Origin: DATKSS01 sp035468355
Lineage (GTDB): Bacteria > Chloroflexota > Dormibacteria > Dormibacterales > Dormibacteraceae
Length of the DNA: 6,458 nt
Direction of reading: 5' to 3'
NCBI GenBank assembly: GCA_035468355.1
Contig: DATITA010000038.1
Span: 1 to 6,458 of the forward strand
Part shown: positions 1-6,458 of the stretch, one piece after another
Layout: each line of letters opens with the position of its first letter
How positions within the stretch are numbered: the first letter of the stretch is position 1
Made by a program: the position numbers and the translations under genes
Notes under the pieces: generated by a model
Databases searched by the model: none
What the model was told of the DNA's origin: nothing
Seen by the model: the letters and a program-made list of their open reading frames with translations, nothing else

Positions 1-288
1 ACCTATGCGTATTTCCGCAACCAGAAGCTGGGTGGCGGGTTTCGCTCGAGCTACCTGATCATGGCGGGGCTGACCGCGCTGCAGGGACTGATCGGCTTGG
101 TGGCCCTGGCGCTCGGCCAGCAGCCGACCAACCTCCTCCACATCGTCTACGGAGTCTTTGCCGTCCTGTTCCTGCCGGGCGCCTACCTCTACGCGCACGA
201 TGGCAGCCAGCGGCGGGAGACGGTGATCCTCGCCGGCGCCTGCTGGGTCGTGAGCATCGCCTTCATCCGGGGCATCTTCACGGGCTGA
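1..288 (+). CDS. Small polytopic membrane protein, C-terminal part (5' end outside window)
   Basis: The reading frame is open from the first base, so this is the last 95 residues of a longer protein; the ATG at 61 lies inside a hydrophobic stretch and is probably not the real start. Three likely membrane helices are visible, at about residues 18-40, 45-64 and 73-93 of the visible part. The loop between the last two is short, charged and rich in R, D, H and E (AHDGSQRRE). One histidine lies in the middle helix (LLHIVYG). The protein ends right after the last helix, at FTG. I do not recognise a named family; the short helices and compact end look like the small membrane proteins of about 100-130 residues common in high-GC soil bacteria. 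The next gene starts 41 bases downstream on the same strand, so the two may be co-transcribed, but nothing links them in function. Confidence 0.7.
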   Translation, partial: TYAYFRNQKLGGGFRSSYLIMAGLTALQGLIGLVALALGQQPTNLLHIVYGVFAVLFLPGAYLYAHDGSQRRETVILAGACWVVSIAFIRGIFTG

Positions 289-329
289 GGGCCGATTCCC
301 GCGCCGCTGTCTTAACGTACGGACTGTAG
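289..329 (+). other. Short gap before the epimerase gene, no clear signal
   Basis: Forty-one bases between the small membrane protein and the epimerase. A TAACGT at 313-318 fits the loose TANNNT pattern of a -10 box, but no -35 partner is seen at the right distance and the spacing to the ATG (11 bases) is long for a leaderless start. A GGA at 321-323 is the only Shine-Dalgarno-like element, six bases before the ATG. Read-through from the upstream gene is as likely as a separate promoter. Confidence 0.3.
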
Positions 330-1364
330 ATGGATCCCAGCACTCCGGCCGCCGGCACTGACCCGCAGGGGCGATCGGGCACGAAGCGCGAAAAAGCGAG
401 GCGGCGACTGCTGGTCACGGGTGGTGCGGGCTTCCTCGGCGTCAATGCCGCGGTCCATTTCATCGAGAAGGGATGGCACGTAACGCTGCTCGACAACCTC
501 AGCCGGCCAGGCACCGAACGCAACCTGAACTGGCTGCTCACCCGTCATCCCACCGAAGCGACCTTCATCAAGGAGGACGTCAGGAACGCCGGCGCCCTGG
601 CCGAGCACGTCAAGGACCAGGACGCGATCCTCCACCTGGCCGGCCAGGTGGCGGTCACGACATCGCTCGTCGACCCCAACACCGACTTCGACGTCAACGC
701 ACGCGGAACCCTCAACGTCCTGGAGGCCGTGCGGCTGCACAATCGCGAGGCGCCCTTGGTTTTCGCATCGACCAATAAGGTCTACGGAAAGCTCGAGCAC
801 AACAACGGTGCGTGCAAGGAGACGCAGCCGATCGACTTCCACAGCCCGTACGGCTGCAGCAAAGGCGCCGCGGACCAGTACGTCAGGGATTACGCGCGAT
901 GCTTCCAGATGAACACGGTCGTGCTGCGGCAAAGCTGCATCTACGGGGCACACCAGTACGGAACCGAAGACCAGGGTTGGGTGGCGCACTTCGTACATTC
1001 GATCCTCAACGGCCGGGCGCTGACCATCTACGGCGACGGCAGCCAGGTCCGCGACCTGCTCGACGCGCGAGACCTCAGCGCCCTGTATGCGACGGTGATC
1101 GAAAAGATCGGCCAGACGCGAGGCGAGATCTACAACGTGGGCGGCGGGACCGAGAACCAGCGCAACCTGCTCGAGGTGATCCGCCAGATCGGTGAGCTGA
1201 CCAACACCAAGCCTCAGTACACCTTCGCCGATTGGCGCGAGGGCGACCAGGCCTACTACGTCAGCGACATCAGCAAGGCGAAGAACGATCTTGGATGGGA
1301 GCCGAGGATCCCGTTCGGCCGCGGGCTGAACGACCTGATCCAGTGGGCCTCATCGCAGCGCTAG
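330..1364 (+). CDS. NAD-dependent sugar-nucleotide epimerase/dehydratase, CDP-paratose 2-epimerase-like
   Basis: A 344-residue extended short-chain dehydrogenase that should act in the cytoplasm on a nucleotide sugar. Visible motifs are the Rossmann glycine motif TGGAGFLG (30-37), an acidic residue ending strand 2 that would bind the NAD ribose (D55, in LLDNLSRPG), HLAGQVAVT (102-110), the catalytic serine/threonine region STNKVYG (147-153), and the catalytic pair Y174 and K178 in PYGCSK. RQSCIYG (200-206), GTEDQGWV (211-218) and YGDGSQVRD (234-242) resemble the substrate-binding part of CDP-paratose 2-epimerases (Tyv/RfbE) more than UDP-glucose epimerases; this is a judgement from memory of the family. 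Length is normal except for a basic N-terminal extension of about 25 residues before the Rossmann fold. ATG 330 is preceded directly by an in-frame TAG (327-329), so it is the earliest possible start; only a weak GGA lies upstream. No other CDP-deoxyhexose gene is in the window, so the exact substrate is open. Confidence 0.93.
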   Translation: MDPSTPAAGTDPQGRSGTKREKARRRLLVTGGAGFLGVNAAVHFIEKGWHVTLLDNLSRPGTERNLNWLLTRHPTEATFIKEDVRNAGALAEHVKDQDAILHLAGQVAVTTSLVDPNTDFDVNARGTLNVLEAVRLHNREAPLVFASTNKVYGKLEHNNGACKETQPIDFHSPYGCSKGAADQYVRDYARCFQMNTVVLRQSCIYGAHQYGTEDQGWVAHFVHSILNGRALTIYGDGSQVRDLLDARDLSALYATVIEKIGQTRGEIYNVGGGTENQRNLLEVIRQIGELTNTKPQYTFADWREGDQAYYVSDISKAKNDLGWEPRIPFGRGLNDLIQWASSQR

Positions 1365-1383
1365 CCGGCCGCACCTCGTCGCC
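1365..1383. other. Convergent intergenic gap without a recognisable terminator
   Basis: Nineteen bases separate the TAG of the epimerase from the TAG of the giant membrane protein on the opposite strand. There is no stable hairpin followed by a T-run on either strand; only trivial short complementarities such as CCC/GGG around 1382-1390 are present. Transcripts from both sides may therefore run into each other, or end by a factor-dependent or more distant signal. Confidence 0.5.
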
Positions 1384-4300
1384 CTAAGGGACCTCGGCCT
1401 CCTCAGTCTCTGGAGCGATTGGTCCCGTCGGCAACCCCTCGCCGTCTTCCTCGTCCCAGGTGCCGGCGAACCGACGGCCGGGGGTCCCCACCGCCGCCCC
1501 CACTCGCCGTAAGCCGGCGCTGTAGAGCTGTGGCTTGACCAGCCAAAGCCCGAGGGCGATCACCCAGAGCCCCGAAAGGAACCACATCGCTTCCTCGAAC
1601 ACCGTTGGGCCATACGAGAAGACGAGTTTTGACCCGGCCGGAACTGAGTCGAGCGTGGCAAGCATGAGGTCCATCTCGCTGCCGTCGAGCGGCACCGGCC
1701 GCGAGCCCCCTGGAGTGACGAGGCGCGCGGACCAGCCGGGAAACAGCGACTCCTTGAACAGGACGAGCGTTCGTTGGTCGGATTGGTTCAGCTCAAGGGT
1801 TGCCTGGTTGTCCCCGCTCCATTGCGGTGTGATCGCGACCTGCGCATCGGACGGCGGGTACAGCCATGCGAATTGCGACGCGAGAAACTGGTCTTCGTCG
1901 GTTGATCCACTCGATGCGTCATGTGCGATGAGGTTCATCCCGCTCCACACCACACGTCCCTGCCCGACTTGCCAGCGCGCGGCCACGATCTTATTGCCGG
2001 AGCGGACGAGTTCCGAGGCCCCCGGCCGTAGCGAGGAAGAACTACTGGCGCCCCAGCCGCCGCCCTGGTACGTGAAGGAGCCGAACTGCCGATCTAGAGC
2101 GCCGTTCACCGTGACGGCTGCCGATGGATCCAGTGCACTCCAACTCAGTGAAGTCACGGGCAGGACCGGCGGCGCCGTGCCCGCGTTCCAATCGGGGTCG
2201 ACATACTGCCAGCCGGTCTCGACGAACAACCGGCCGCCGCCGCGAACGTAGCCGTCCACTCGAGACCACGCGGCGGCCTGGTCGTGGTACTGGTATCCGA
2301 GCATGATCACCCCCGAGTAACGGCTCAGGTCCTGCTGCGAATAGTCGTCAATGTAGGGTGACGATCCACGGACCAGCCAGGCCGAATCGAACGGAAGCAT
2401 GCCCGACGTCGCGCGCTTGAAGACGGAGTTGTACAGCTCGGGCACGCTGTTCTGGGTGCCGCCCACCACCAGGACCGCCGAGCCTCCTGCCCACTGGGCG
2501 GCCAGGCCTGAGGGCTGGGGGTTCACGAACGCGAGCGGATCGTCGTTGACTTGCGTCCAGCCGAGCGCCTGATAGTCCGCTGCGCGAGCGGCCTGCTGCG
2601 TCGAGAGCACGACGGCGTCGATTCCCAACGCCTGAGCCAGCTGCGCCTTGACCGTGGTTGCCGGGGCCTGGAGCATGCTGTCCTCCAGCCACGACGATAG
2701 TTCCCTAGACGGAAGAACCTGGTCGTTGTAGCTGTGGGTTATGCCACCACCCACCAGCACGTGGAATGCCATGTCCAGTGGTCCGATGTTGGAGTTGAGC
2801 TCGGCGCGCTGCGGCGCCGATGAGAACGTGCTGCCCAACGTTGCGAGCGATTGGCGCCCGGCAGGGCAATCTAGATCGCACCTTATCTCGGGGGCGCGCC
2901 ACTGGCCCACGTCGAACAGCTGGTCGGCGAGTGATGAATACCGGGCGTCGCAAACGGGGTCGGTGCGACCCGCACACCAACTGTCGGTCTGAGCGATCAA
3001 GCTCGCGTCGCCGTTCCATTTCGGCGCCACGGAATCGTCGAGCTGCAGGCCACGGCATAGCGGCGCATCGGCCCGCGTCTGGCCACCGGAGCGACATGCA
3101 TTCACCAGCTGCCCGACGGAGAATCTGGCGGTGAGCTTGGGGTCGGAGCAAAGCGAGTTCCACTCTTGAGCCGGAACACCGCACACGTCTGCGGAGTGTC
3201 GCAGCCAGAGGTCTCGCACGTCTGGCGCCTTGGGCAGGCTCGGCCCGTAAGCCAGCTGGCCCCCTCCGGCTACGTGGCCGCCAAATGCGTAAACGTCCAC
3301 CGTGAGCACGAGCACCAGGGCGACTGGCATCCCAAGGGCAAGGGCGGACCGGGCTCCGGCGGGCCAGGTCCATTTCCGAGCCGCCATTTCGGACAGCATC
3401 GGCGGTAGCTCGAAGAGCCCGGCTGCTCCGAGCGCCGGCGCCGCCACGATGATCAGCAGCTGCAGCGGCCGGTGGGCTACCACTCCGAATTCCTTGAATC
3501 CGGGAATGAAGAACAGCGGACGGTAGAGCTCCCGATCCGTCATCAACACGATTCCAATCAGAAAGAGCACCAGGAACAGGCGAGCGCGCCCGTCCCTCCA
3601 GGCCAGTGGTATGGCAAGGAGAGCGGGCAGCAGCACGGCGGGGCTGACGCTGTAAAGGTCATCCACGGATCCGCTGCGAAGCGGCTGCAGCGAGAGAATG
3701 CCGCTCAGCGCGAATGGCGACAGCCGGTTGATGTCAAAGCTCGTGCCCGCCCCTGCCCAGTGCGAGTGGACGACGGCCAGGTACTGGAGCTCAGCTCCCA
3801 GCCAGAACGCCGAGAGCAGCCCGATACCGAGGAAGAGGACCGGAACCACCAGGAGCACCCAGGTCCAGGCGCGCCGGGCTGAGCTGCGCCCTAATGCGAG
3901 CGCGTACAGGGGTGCCACCAGAAGCGGCGCTGCGACTATGTGAGGCGAAATCGTGCCCATCGCCGAGACGAAGACGATGAACAGGACGGCCGGCAACCGG
4001 AACTTCCGACCTCGTTCTCCCGCCACCCACGCTGCGAAGAAAGCGTCCAACGCAATCAGGCTGGGCATGAAGAGCACCATTCCGACCCAACTTGCATACA
4101 GTCCGAAATGCGTCCATTCGACCCAGCCGATTGGGCTCAGCAGGAGCATCAGGCCGGCGGCCAGGCCCGACAGCGGGCGCCGCATTCGCCAGTCGAAGTA
4201 GCAGTAAAGCCCGAGGGCAGTAGCCGGCATCAGCGTGAATTGAATGGCCTGAGCGCCGCCCTCGAGGTTGAGTCCAAGCAAGCGGGATACTGCGACAGCG

Positions 4301-4470
4301 GCCCAGTGCGCCGCCAGCGGATAGCCCTCCCGATACGAGACGCCCATCCCGTCCCATGGGTACCACCAGGGCAGGCTCGGAAATGCGGCGGCGACCCACG
4401 TGATGAGGTGGAGGTGAAAGGGCGCCTCGGAACCTGCCATCCCACCCCACAGCAGCTGCCAGCTGAGCAC
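1384..4470 (-). CDS. Giant multi-domain membrane protein, PTPS-related/YfhO-like (GT-C-type)
   Basis: A 1028-residue protein from GTG 4470. Residues 1-395 are a polytopic membrane region of about a dozen helices. Its first outer loop (GSEAPFHLHL, 13-22) and following GYPL (49-52) recall the 6-pyruvoyl-tetrahydropterin-synthase-related membrane family, a name that does not imply pterin chemistry. A large extracytoplasmic part follows. Residues 430-535 hold eight cysteines. Residues 665-870 look like a glutamine-amidotransferase-type alpha/beta domain (VLVVGG 666-671, YVRGGGRLFVETG 741-753, GQGRVVWSGMNL 836-847). Residues 900-955 resemble the YfhO C-terminal beta module (SLFPGWSARL 908-917, then VPAGSKLVFSY). 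One helix (961-978) and an acidic tail (WDEEDGEG and beyond) end it. It is probably involved in sugar transfer or handling on lipid carriers outside the membrane; substrate unknown. It lies just downstream of the GT-C gene in the same operon. The start is uncertain: the open frame runs up to 4584 and encodes a further membrane helix, so initiation may lie upstream, perhaps at CTG 4548 (1054 residues). Confidence 0.85.
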   Translation of the reverse strand: MLSWQLLWGGMAGSEAPFHLHLITWVAAAFPSLPWWYPWDGMGVSYREGYPLAAHWAAVAVSRLLGLNLEGGAQAIQFTLMPATALGLYCYFDWRMRRPLSGLAAGLMLLLSPIGWVEWTHFGLYASWVGMVLFMPSLIALDAFFAAWVAGERGRKFRLPAVLFIVFVSAMGTISPHIVAAPLLVAPLYALALGRSSARRAWTWVLLVVPVLFLGIGLLSAFWLGAELQYLAVVHSHWAGAGTSFDINRLSPFALSGILSLQPLRSGSVDDLYSVSPAVLLPALLAIPLAWRDGRARLFLVLFLIGIVLMTDRELYRPLFFIPGFKEFGVVAHRPLQLLIIVAAPALGAAGLFELPPMLSEMAARKWTWPAGARSALALGMPVALVLVLTVDVYAFGGHVAGGGQLAYGPSLPKAPDVRDLWLRHSADVCGVPAQEWNSLCSDPKLTARFSVGQLVNACRSGGQTRADAPLCRGLQLDDSVAPKWNGDASLIAQTDSWCAGRTDPVCDARYSSLADQLFDVGQWRAPEIRCDLDCPAGRQSLATLGSTFSSAPQRAELNSNIGPLDMAFHVLVGGGITHSYNDQVLPSRELSSWLEDSMLQAPATTVKAQLAQALGIDAVVLSTQQAARAADYQALGWTQVNDDPLAFVNPQPSGLAAQWAGGSAVLVVGGTQNSVPELYNSVFKRATSGMLPFDSAWLVRGSSPYIDDYSQQDLSRYSGVIMLGYQYHDQAAAWSRVDGYVRGGGRLFVETGWQYVDPDWNAGTAPPVLPVTSLSWSALDPSAAVTVNGALDRQFGSFTYQGGGWGASSSSSLRPGASELVRSGNKIVAARWQVGQGRVVWSGMNLIAHDASSGSTDEDQFLASQFAWLYPPSDAQVAITPQWSGDNQATLELNQSDQRTLVLFKESLFPGWSARLVTPGGSRPVPLDGSEMDLMLATLDSVPAGSKLVFSYGPTVFEEAMWFLSGLWVIALGLWLVKPQLYSAGLRRVGAAVGTPGRRFAGTWDEEDGEGLPTGPIAPETEEAEVP

Positions 4471-4540
4471 GTACGCCGCGACCAGGATGAGCGCCGCGGC
4501 AACCAGCAGCCGGACCGTGCCGAGCCAGAAGGCTTTTGAC

Positions 4541-6205
4541 TTAGCCAGAAGCTGCCCTGTTTGCCGCCGCGCATTGCGCCGCGCTCACGGCCGGCACCTT
4601 TACATCCTCAAGCATCCATCCGTAACGGTCGACGGAACCGACCTGCGTGAACCATTCCGAGTGATGGGCGATCACTTCTGCGTACTGCCCTTTCTGGTGA
4701 TCGACCGCCCACAGTCGGGTGTGAGTGGCCGCGAGCCAGCACTCCATGAGAGTGTCGCCGGTCGCGGGATGATCGGGGTAGGAGAAGTTCGTCAGGTAGT
4801 AGAAGGGGTCGTAAAGCTGGCCGACGACGTTGCGACCCTGTAAACCGTGGTACTCCACCATCGCGTAGAACATCGCGGGCTTGTCGGGTGGGATGTTGAG
4901 GACGTGACCGCGGTACTGCGGCTGGTTGTAGACGCTCATTAGCTGGGCGGCCGCTGCCTGGGACTGCGACCAGGTCGCACGGGTCCCGTCATAAAGGGAG
5001 AGGATCGGTGGCCATTCCGCCTGCGCAACGAGCAGCACGGCGCCGACCAGCACCCAGCCCAACGGGACCGCGCGATTGCCCCACCGCCGCGGCGGGATCC
5101 ACAGGACTGTCACCGCCAGCAGGACGCCCGCGAACTCATACGGAAACAGGAAGAAGCGTTCCTGCCAGAACCACGATTCCCAGCTCTTCAGGTATGAGGT
5201 CAGGCCGAGCGACAATCCCGTGTACGCGAGGTAGCCGAATCCGAACGTAAGCAACATGTACGAGGTGGGCCGCTTCCAGAATGTCCACGCCAGCCCAAGG
5301 AGGCCCGCCAGCATCAAACCGACCAGGAATGGACGCGCCGCGACCTGCGCGGGGCTCAGCCCGCTGGCGAACTCCCACTTGCCGAAGATGTTCGCGAGCA
5401 GGTTCCAGTAGACGGGATAGATGGCGTTGCCGGTGCGATCTAGCAGGATCTTCATGTACAGGGCGATCAGTGCGATCCAGGCCGTCGTGGCGAGCAGCCG
5501 CTCAGGTTGGTGCGCCCGCCGGAGATAGGTCGCAATCAGCATGCCGAGACTAAATATCCAGGCCTCGGCCCGCGCCATCGCAGCGAGTGCCCACGCGACT
5601 CCTGCCCAAAAGCCGCGCCGCGGCCACAGCCAGATGCCGAGCAGCACGAGGCCGATGCCCATCGGCTCGAGAAAGCCCGTCGAATCGATGAACACGTTCG
5701 TTGGAAGCAGAGCAGCGAAGAGGGCGGCTGCGGCCGCAACTCTGAAATCCCAGTACCGCCTGCACAGCGCGAACAGGAGGACGACAGTGAGCGAGCCGAA
5801 GAACACGCTAATCAGCCTTGGGATGACGATATCCACAGACCCGGCGACAAAGAACAGGCCAACCAGCAGTACCGGGTGGACGAGACCCCAGAAGTAATCG
5901 AGGCCCTTGAGGTCCCAGAGGCGCGGACCACTTGGGTCCCACAGCCCTATCTCCTTGGTCAGGTAGGCGATCTGCCAGTGGTGATAGACGTCACCATGCC
6001 AACCATCGCCTGGATTCTGTGGATCGGTCAGGAAGAAAAGCGCGTAAAGACGCGGGGCCAGTGCAAGGATCCAGACGCCGGCGAGGATCCCCCTGGACAG
6101 CGGCGTCGAGGGGGTCCCGCCAGGCGCGGGAGTGGCTTCTTGATCGGCATCCCGGCGCTCCTCTTCCTCCTCGTCGTAGGCGAGGATCCGCGGGAGCAAC
6201 TTCAA
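4541..6205 (-). CDS. GT-C-fold integral-membrane glycosyltransferase-like protein
   Basis: A polytopic protein of about 554 residues from TTG 6205, the usual size for ArnT/PMT/STT3-type GT-C enzymes, which move sugars from polyprenyl-phosphate donors on the outer face of the membrane. Layout: a short cytoplasmic N-terminus with an acidic run (YDEEEEERR, 10-18); the first helix ending APRLYALFFL (about 39-59); a first outer loop holding D67 and D72 in GDGWHGDVYHHW, where GT-C enzymes keep catalytic or metal-binding acids; many further helices, with E180 in STGFLEP at a spot often acidic in the superfamily; QERFFLFPYEFAG (348-360) before the last helices; and a soluble outer domain from about 396 to the end. 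Start choice: GTG 6310 gives 589 residues but overlaps the upstream gene by over 100 bases with a non-hydrophobic, family-unlike N-terminus. TTG 6205 overlaps the upstream TGA in a TTGA junction, so I prefer it. No clear Shine-Dalgarno precedes either. Donor and acceptor cannot be read from sequence. Confidence 0.85.
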   Translation of the reverse strand: MKLLPRILAYDEEEEERRDADQEATPAPGGTPSTPLSRGILAGVWILALAPRLYALFFLTDPQNPGDGWHGDVYHHWQIAYLTKEIGLWDPSGPRLWDLKGLDYFWGLVHPVLLVGLFFVAGSVDIVIPRLISVFFGSLTVVLLFALCRRYWDFRVAAAAALFAALLPTNVFIDSTGFLEPMGIGLVLLGIWLWPRRGFWAGVAWALAAMARAEAWIFSLGMLIATYLRRAHQPERLLATTAWIALIALYMKILLDRTGNAIYPVYWNLLANIFGKWEFASGLSPAQVAARPFLVGLMLAGLLGLAWTFWKRPTSYMLLTFGFGYLAYTGLSLGLTSYLKSWESWFWQERFFLFPYEFAGVLLAVTVLWIPPRRWGNRAVPLGWVLVGAVLLVAQAEWPPILSLYDGTRATWSQSQAAAAQLMSVYNQPQYRGHVLNIPPDKPAMFYAMVEYHGLQGRNVVGQLYDPFYYLTNFSYPDHPATGDTLMECWLAATHTRLWAVDHQKGQYAEVIAHHSEWFTQVGSVDRYGWMLEDVKVPAVSAAQCAAANRAASG

Positions 6206-6458
6206 GCGGTGGCAGCTTCGGCCGCGATCTGCTCGTGAGAGCGAGCCACCTCGAGGACGCAGCGCTCGAGCGTGTCCAGGTGGCGCTCCCAGTCGAATCT
6301 CCGCGCCCACTCGACGCCGCGAACACCGGTCAACTGGTTTTCATCCGGGTCGTCGAGCAGTCTGCTGATGCCCGCCCCGTAGTCCGCGACCTCCAGCGGC
6401 TCCGCCAGGTGACCGGTGCGAGGCCCGACGGTCACCGTCGGTCCTGCCTGGTTCCACG
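6202..6458 (-). CDS. Glycosyltransferase, probably family 4 (GT-B), C-terminal fragment
   Basis: Only the last 84 residues are in the window; the 5' part lies beyond the right edge and the frame is open to it. The visible start, WNQAGPTVTVGPRTGHLAEP, followed by an acidic and glycine-containing stretch (LEVADYGAGISRLLDDPD) and then GVEWARRFDWERHLDTLE, matches the end of retaining GT-B glycosyltransferases: a loop after the nucleotide-sugar site, a variable helix, and a final W-containing helix packing back on the N-terminal domain (RFDWERH). The catalytic E-x7-E motif and the nucleotide-binding residues lie outside the window, so the family call rests on the tail alone. The GTG at 6435 is internal and not a start. 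The protein ends in a polar, alanine-rich tail (HEQIAAEAATA). Its TGA overlaps the likely TTG start of the GT-C gene, indicating one operon. Such an enzyme would add a sugar to a lipid-linked or nucleotide-derived acceptor in the cytoplasm. Confidence 0.65.
   Translation of the reverse strand, partial: WNQAGPTVTVGPRTGHLAEPLEVADYGAGISRLLDDPDENQLTGVRGVEWARRFDWERHLDTLERCVLEVARSHEQIAAEAATA

Noticed and set aside
313..318. TAACGT as a -10 promoter box for a leaderless epimerase transcript
   Set aside because: There is no -35 element, the distance to the ATG is longer than usual for leaderless genes, and such six-base matches are common by chance.
312..998. 228-residue minus-strand frame opposite the epimerase
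   Set aside because: It lies fully inside a well-supported gene whose catalytic motifs are intact; the antisense product has no recognisable features.
1382..1390. CCC/GGG inverted pair as a bidirectional terminator
   Set aside because: A three-base stem with no adjacent T-run cannot form a stable intrinsic terminator.
3472..4539. Long plus-strand frames (136 and 199 residues) opposite the giant membrane protein
   Set aside because: Polar, low-complexity mirror translations of membrane helices, with no motif or ribosome binding site. They follow from high GC and lack of stop codons.
4230..4574. ATG-started 114-residue minus-strand frame crossing the GT-C/giant-protein border
   Set aside because: It begins with an ATG near the place where a start is wanted, but it is in a different frame from the giant protein and its product is an arginine/serine/glycine-rich shadow without membrane helices. 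It would matter only if the assembly has an indel here.
6150..6180. Purine/pyrimidine-biased tract as a regulatory repeat
   Set aside because: It simply encodes the glutamate run at the N-terminus of the GT-C protein; there are no regular repeat units beyond GAG/GAA codons.
5507..6238. 243-residue open frame on the plus strand opposite the GT-C gene
   Set aside because: It is antisense to a gene with clear membrane segments and GT-C motifs. Its translation is highly polar (E, Q, R, D, P), as expected when hydrophobic codons are read in reverse, and shows no domain.

Overview
This window is GC-rich, with three complete genes, two genes cut by the window edges, and almost no non-coding DNA. 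Nothing in it is diagnostic of a species. The high GC, the GTG/TTG (perhaps CTG) starts, the weak or absent Shine-Dalgarno sequences and the very large envelope membrane protein with a cysteine-rich outer part suggest a high-GC bacterium such as an actinobacterium, a chloroflexote or a relative (for example Dormibacterota). That placement is inference and low confidence.

Left side, plus strand: the end of a small membrane protein of unknown role (1-288), then after 41 bases an NAD-dependent sugar-nucleotide epimerase/dehydratase very close in motif content to CDP-paratose 2-epimerase (330-1364).

Right side, minus strand, converging on the epimerase with only 19 bases between the two stop codons: an operon read from right to left. 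It starts outside the window with a gene whose C-terminus (6202-6458) looks like a family-4 glycosyltransferase. Next is a GT-C-fold integral-membrane glycosyltransferase-like protein (4541-6205), followed by a giant (about 1030-1054 residue) multi-domain membrane protein of the PTPS-related/YfhO-like type (1384-4470). The three genes are packed with overlapping or nearly overlapping ends, which points to translational coupling.

Taken together this is an envelope-glycan locus: a nucleotide-sugar modifying enzyme, a cytoplasmic glycosyltransferase, and two membrane proteins expected to act on lipid-linked sugars at the outer face of the membrane. The most unusual element is the giant protein. 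It combines a polytopic GT-C-like membrane half, an extracytoplasmic segment with eight cysteines, a glutamine-amidotransferase-like Rossmann domain with no visible nucleophile cysteine, a YfhO-like C-terminal module and an acidic cytoplasmic tail. No RNA gene, mobile element, CRISPR array or clear terminator was seen.
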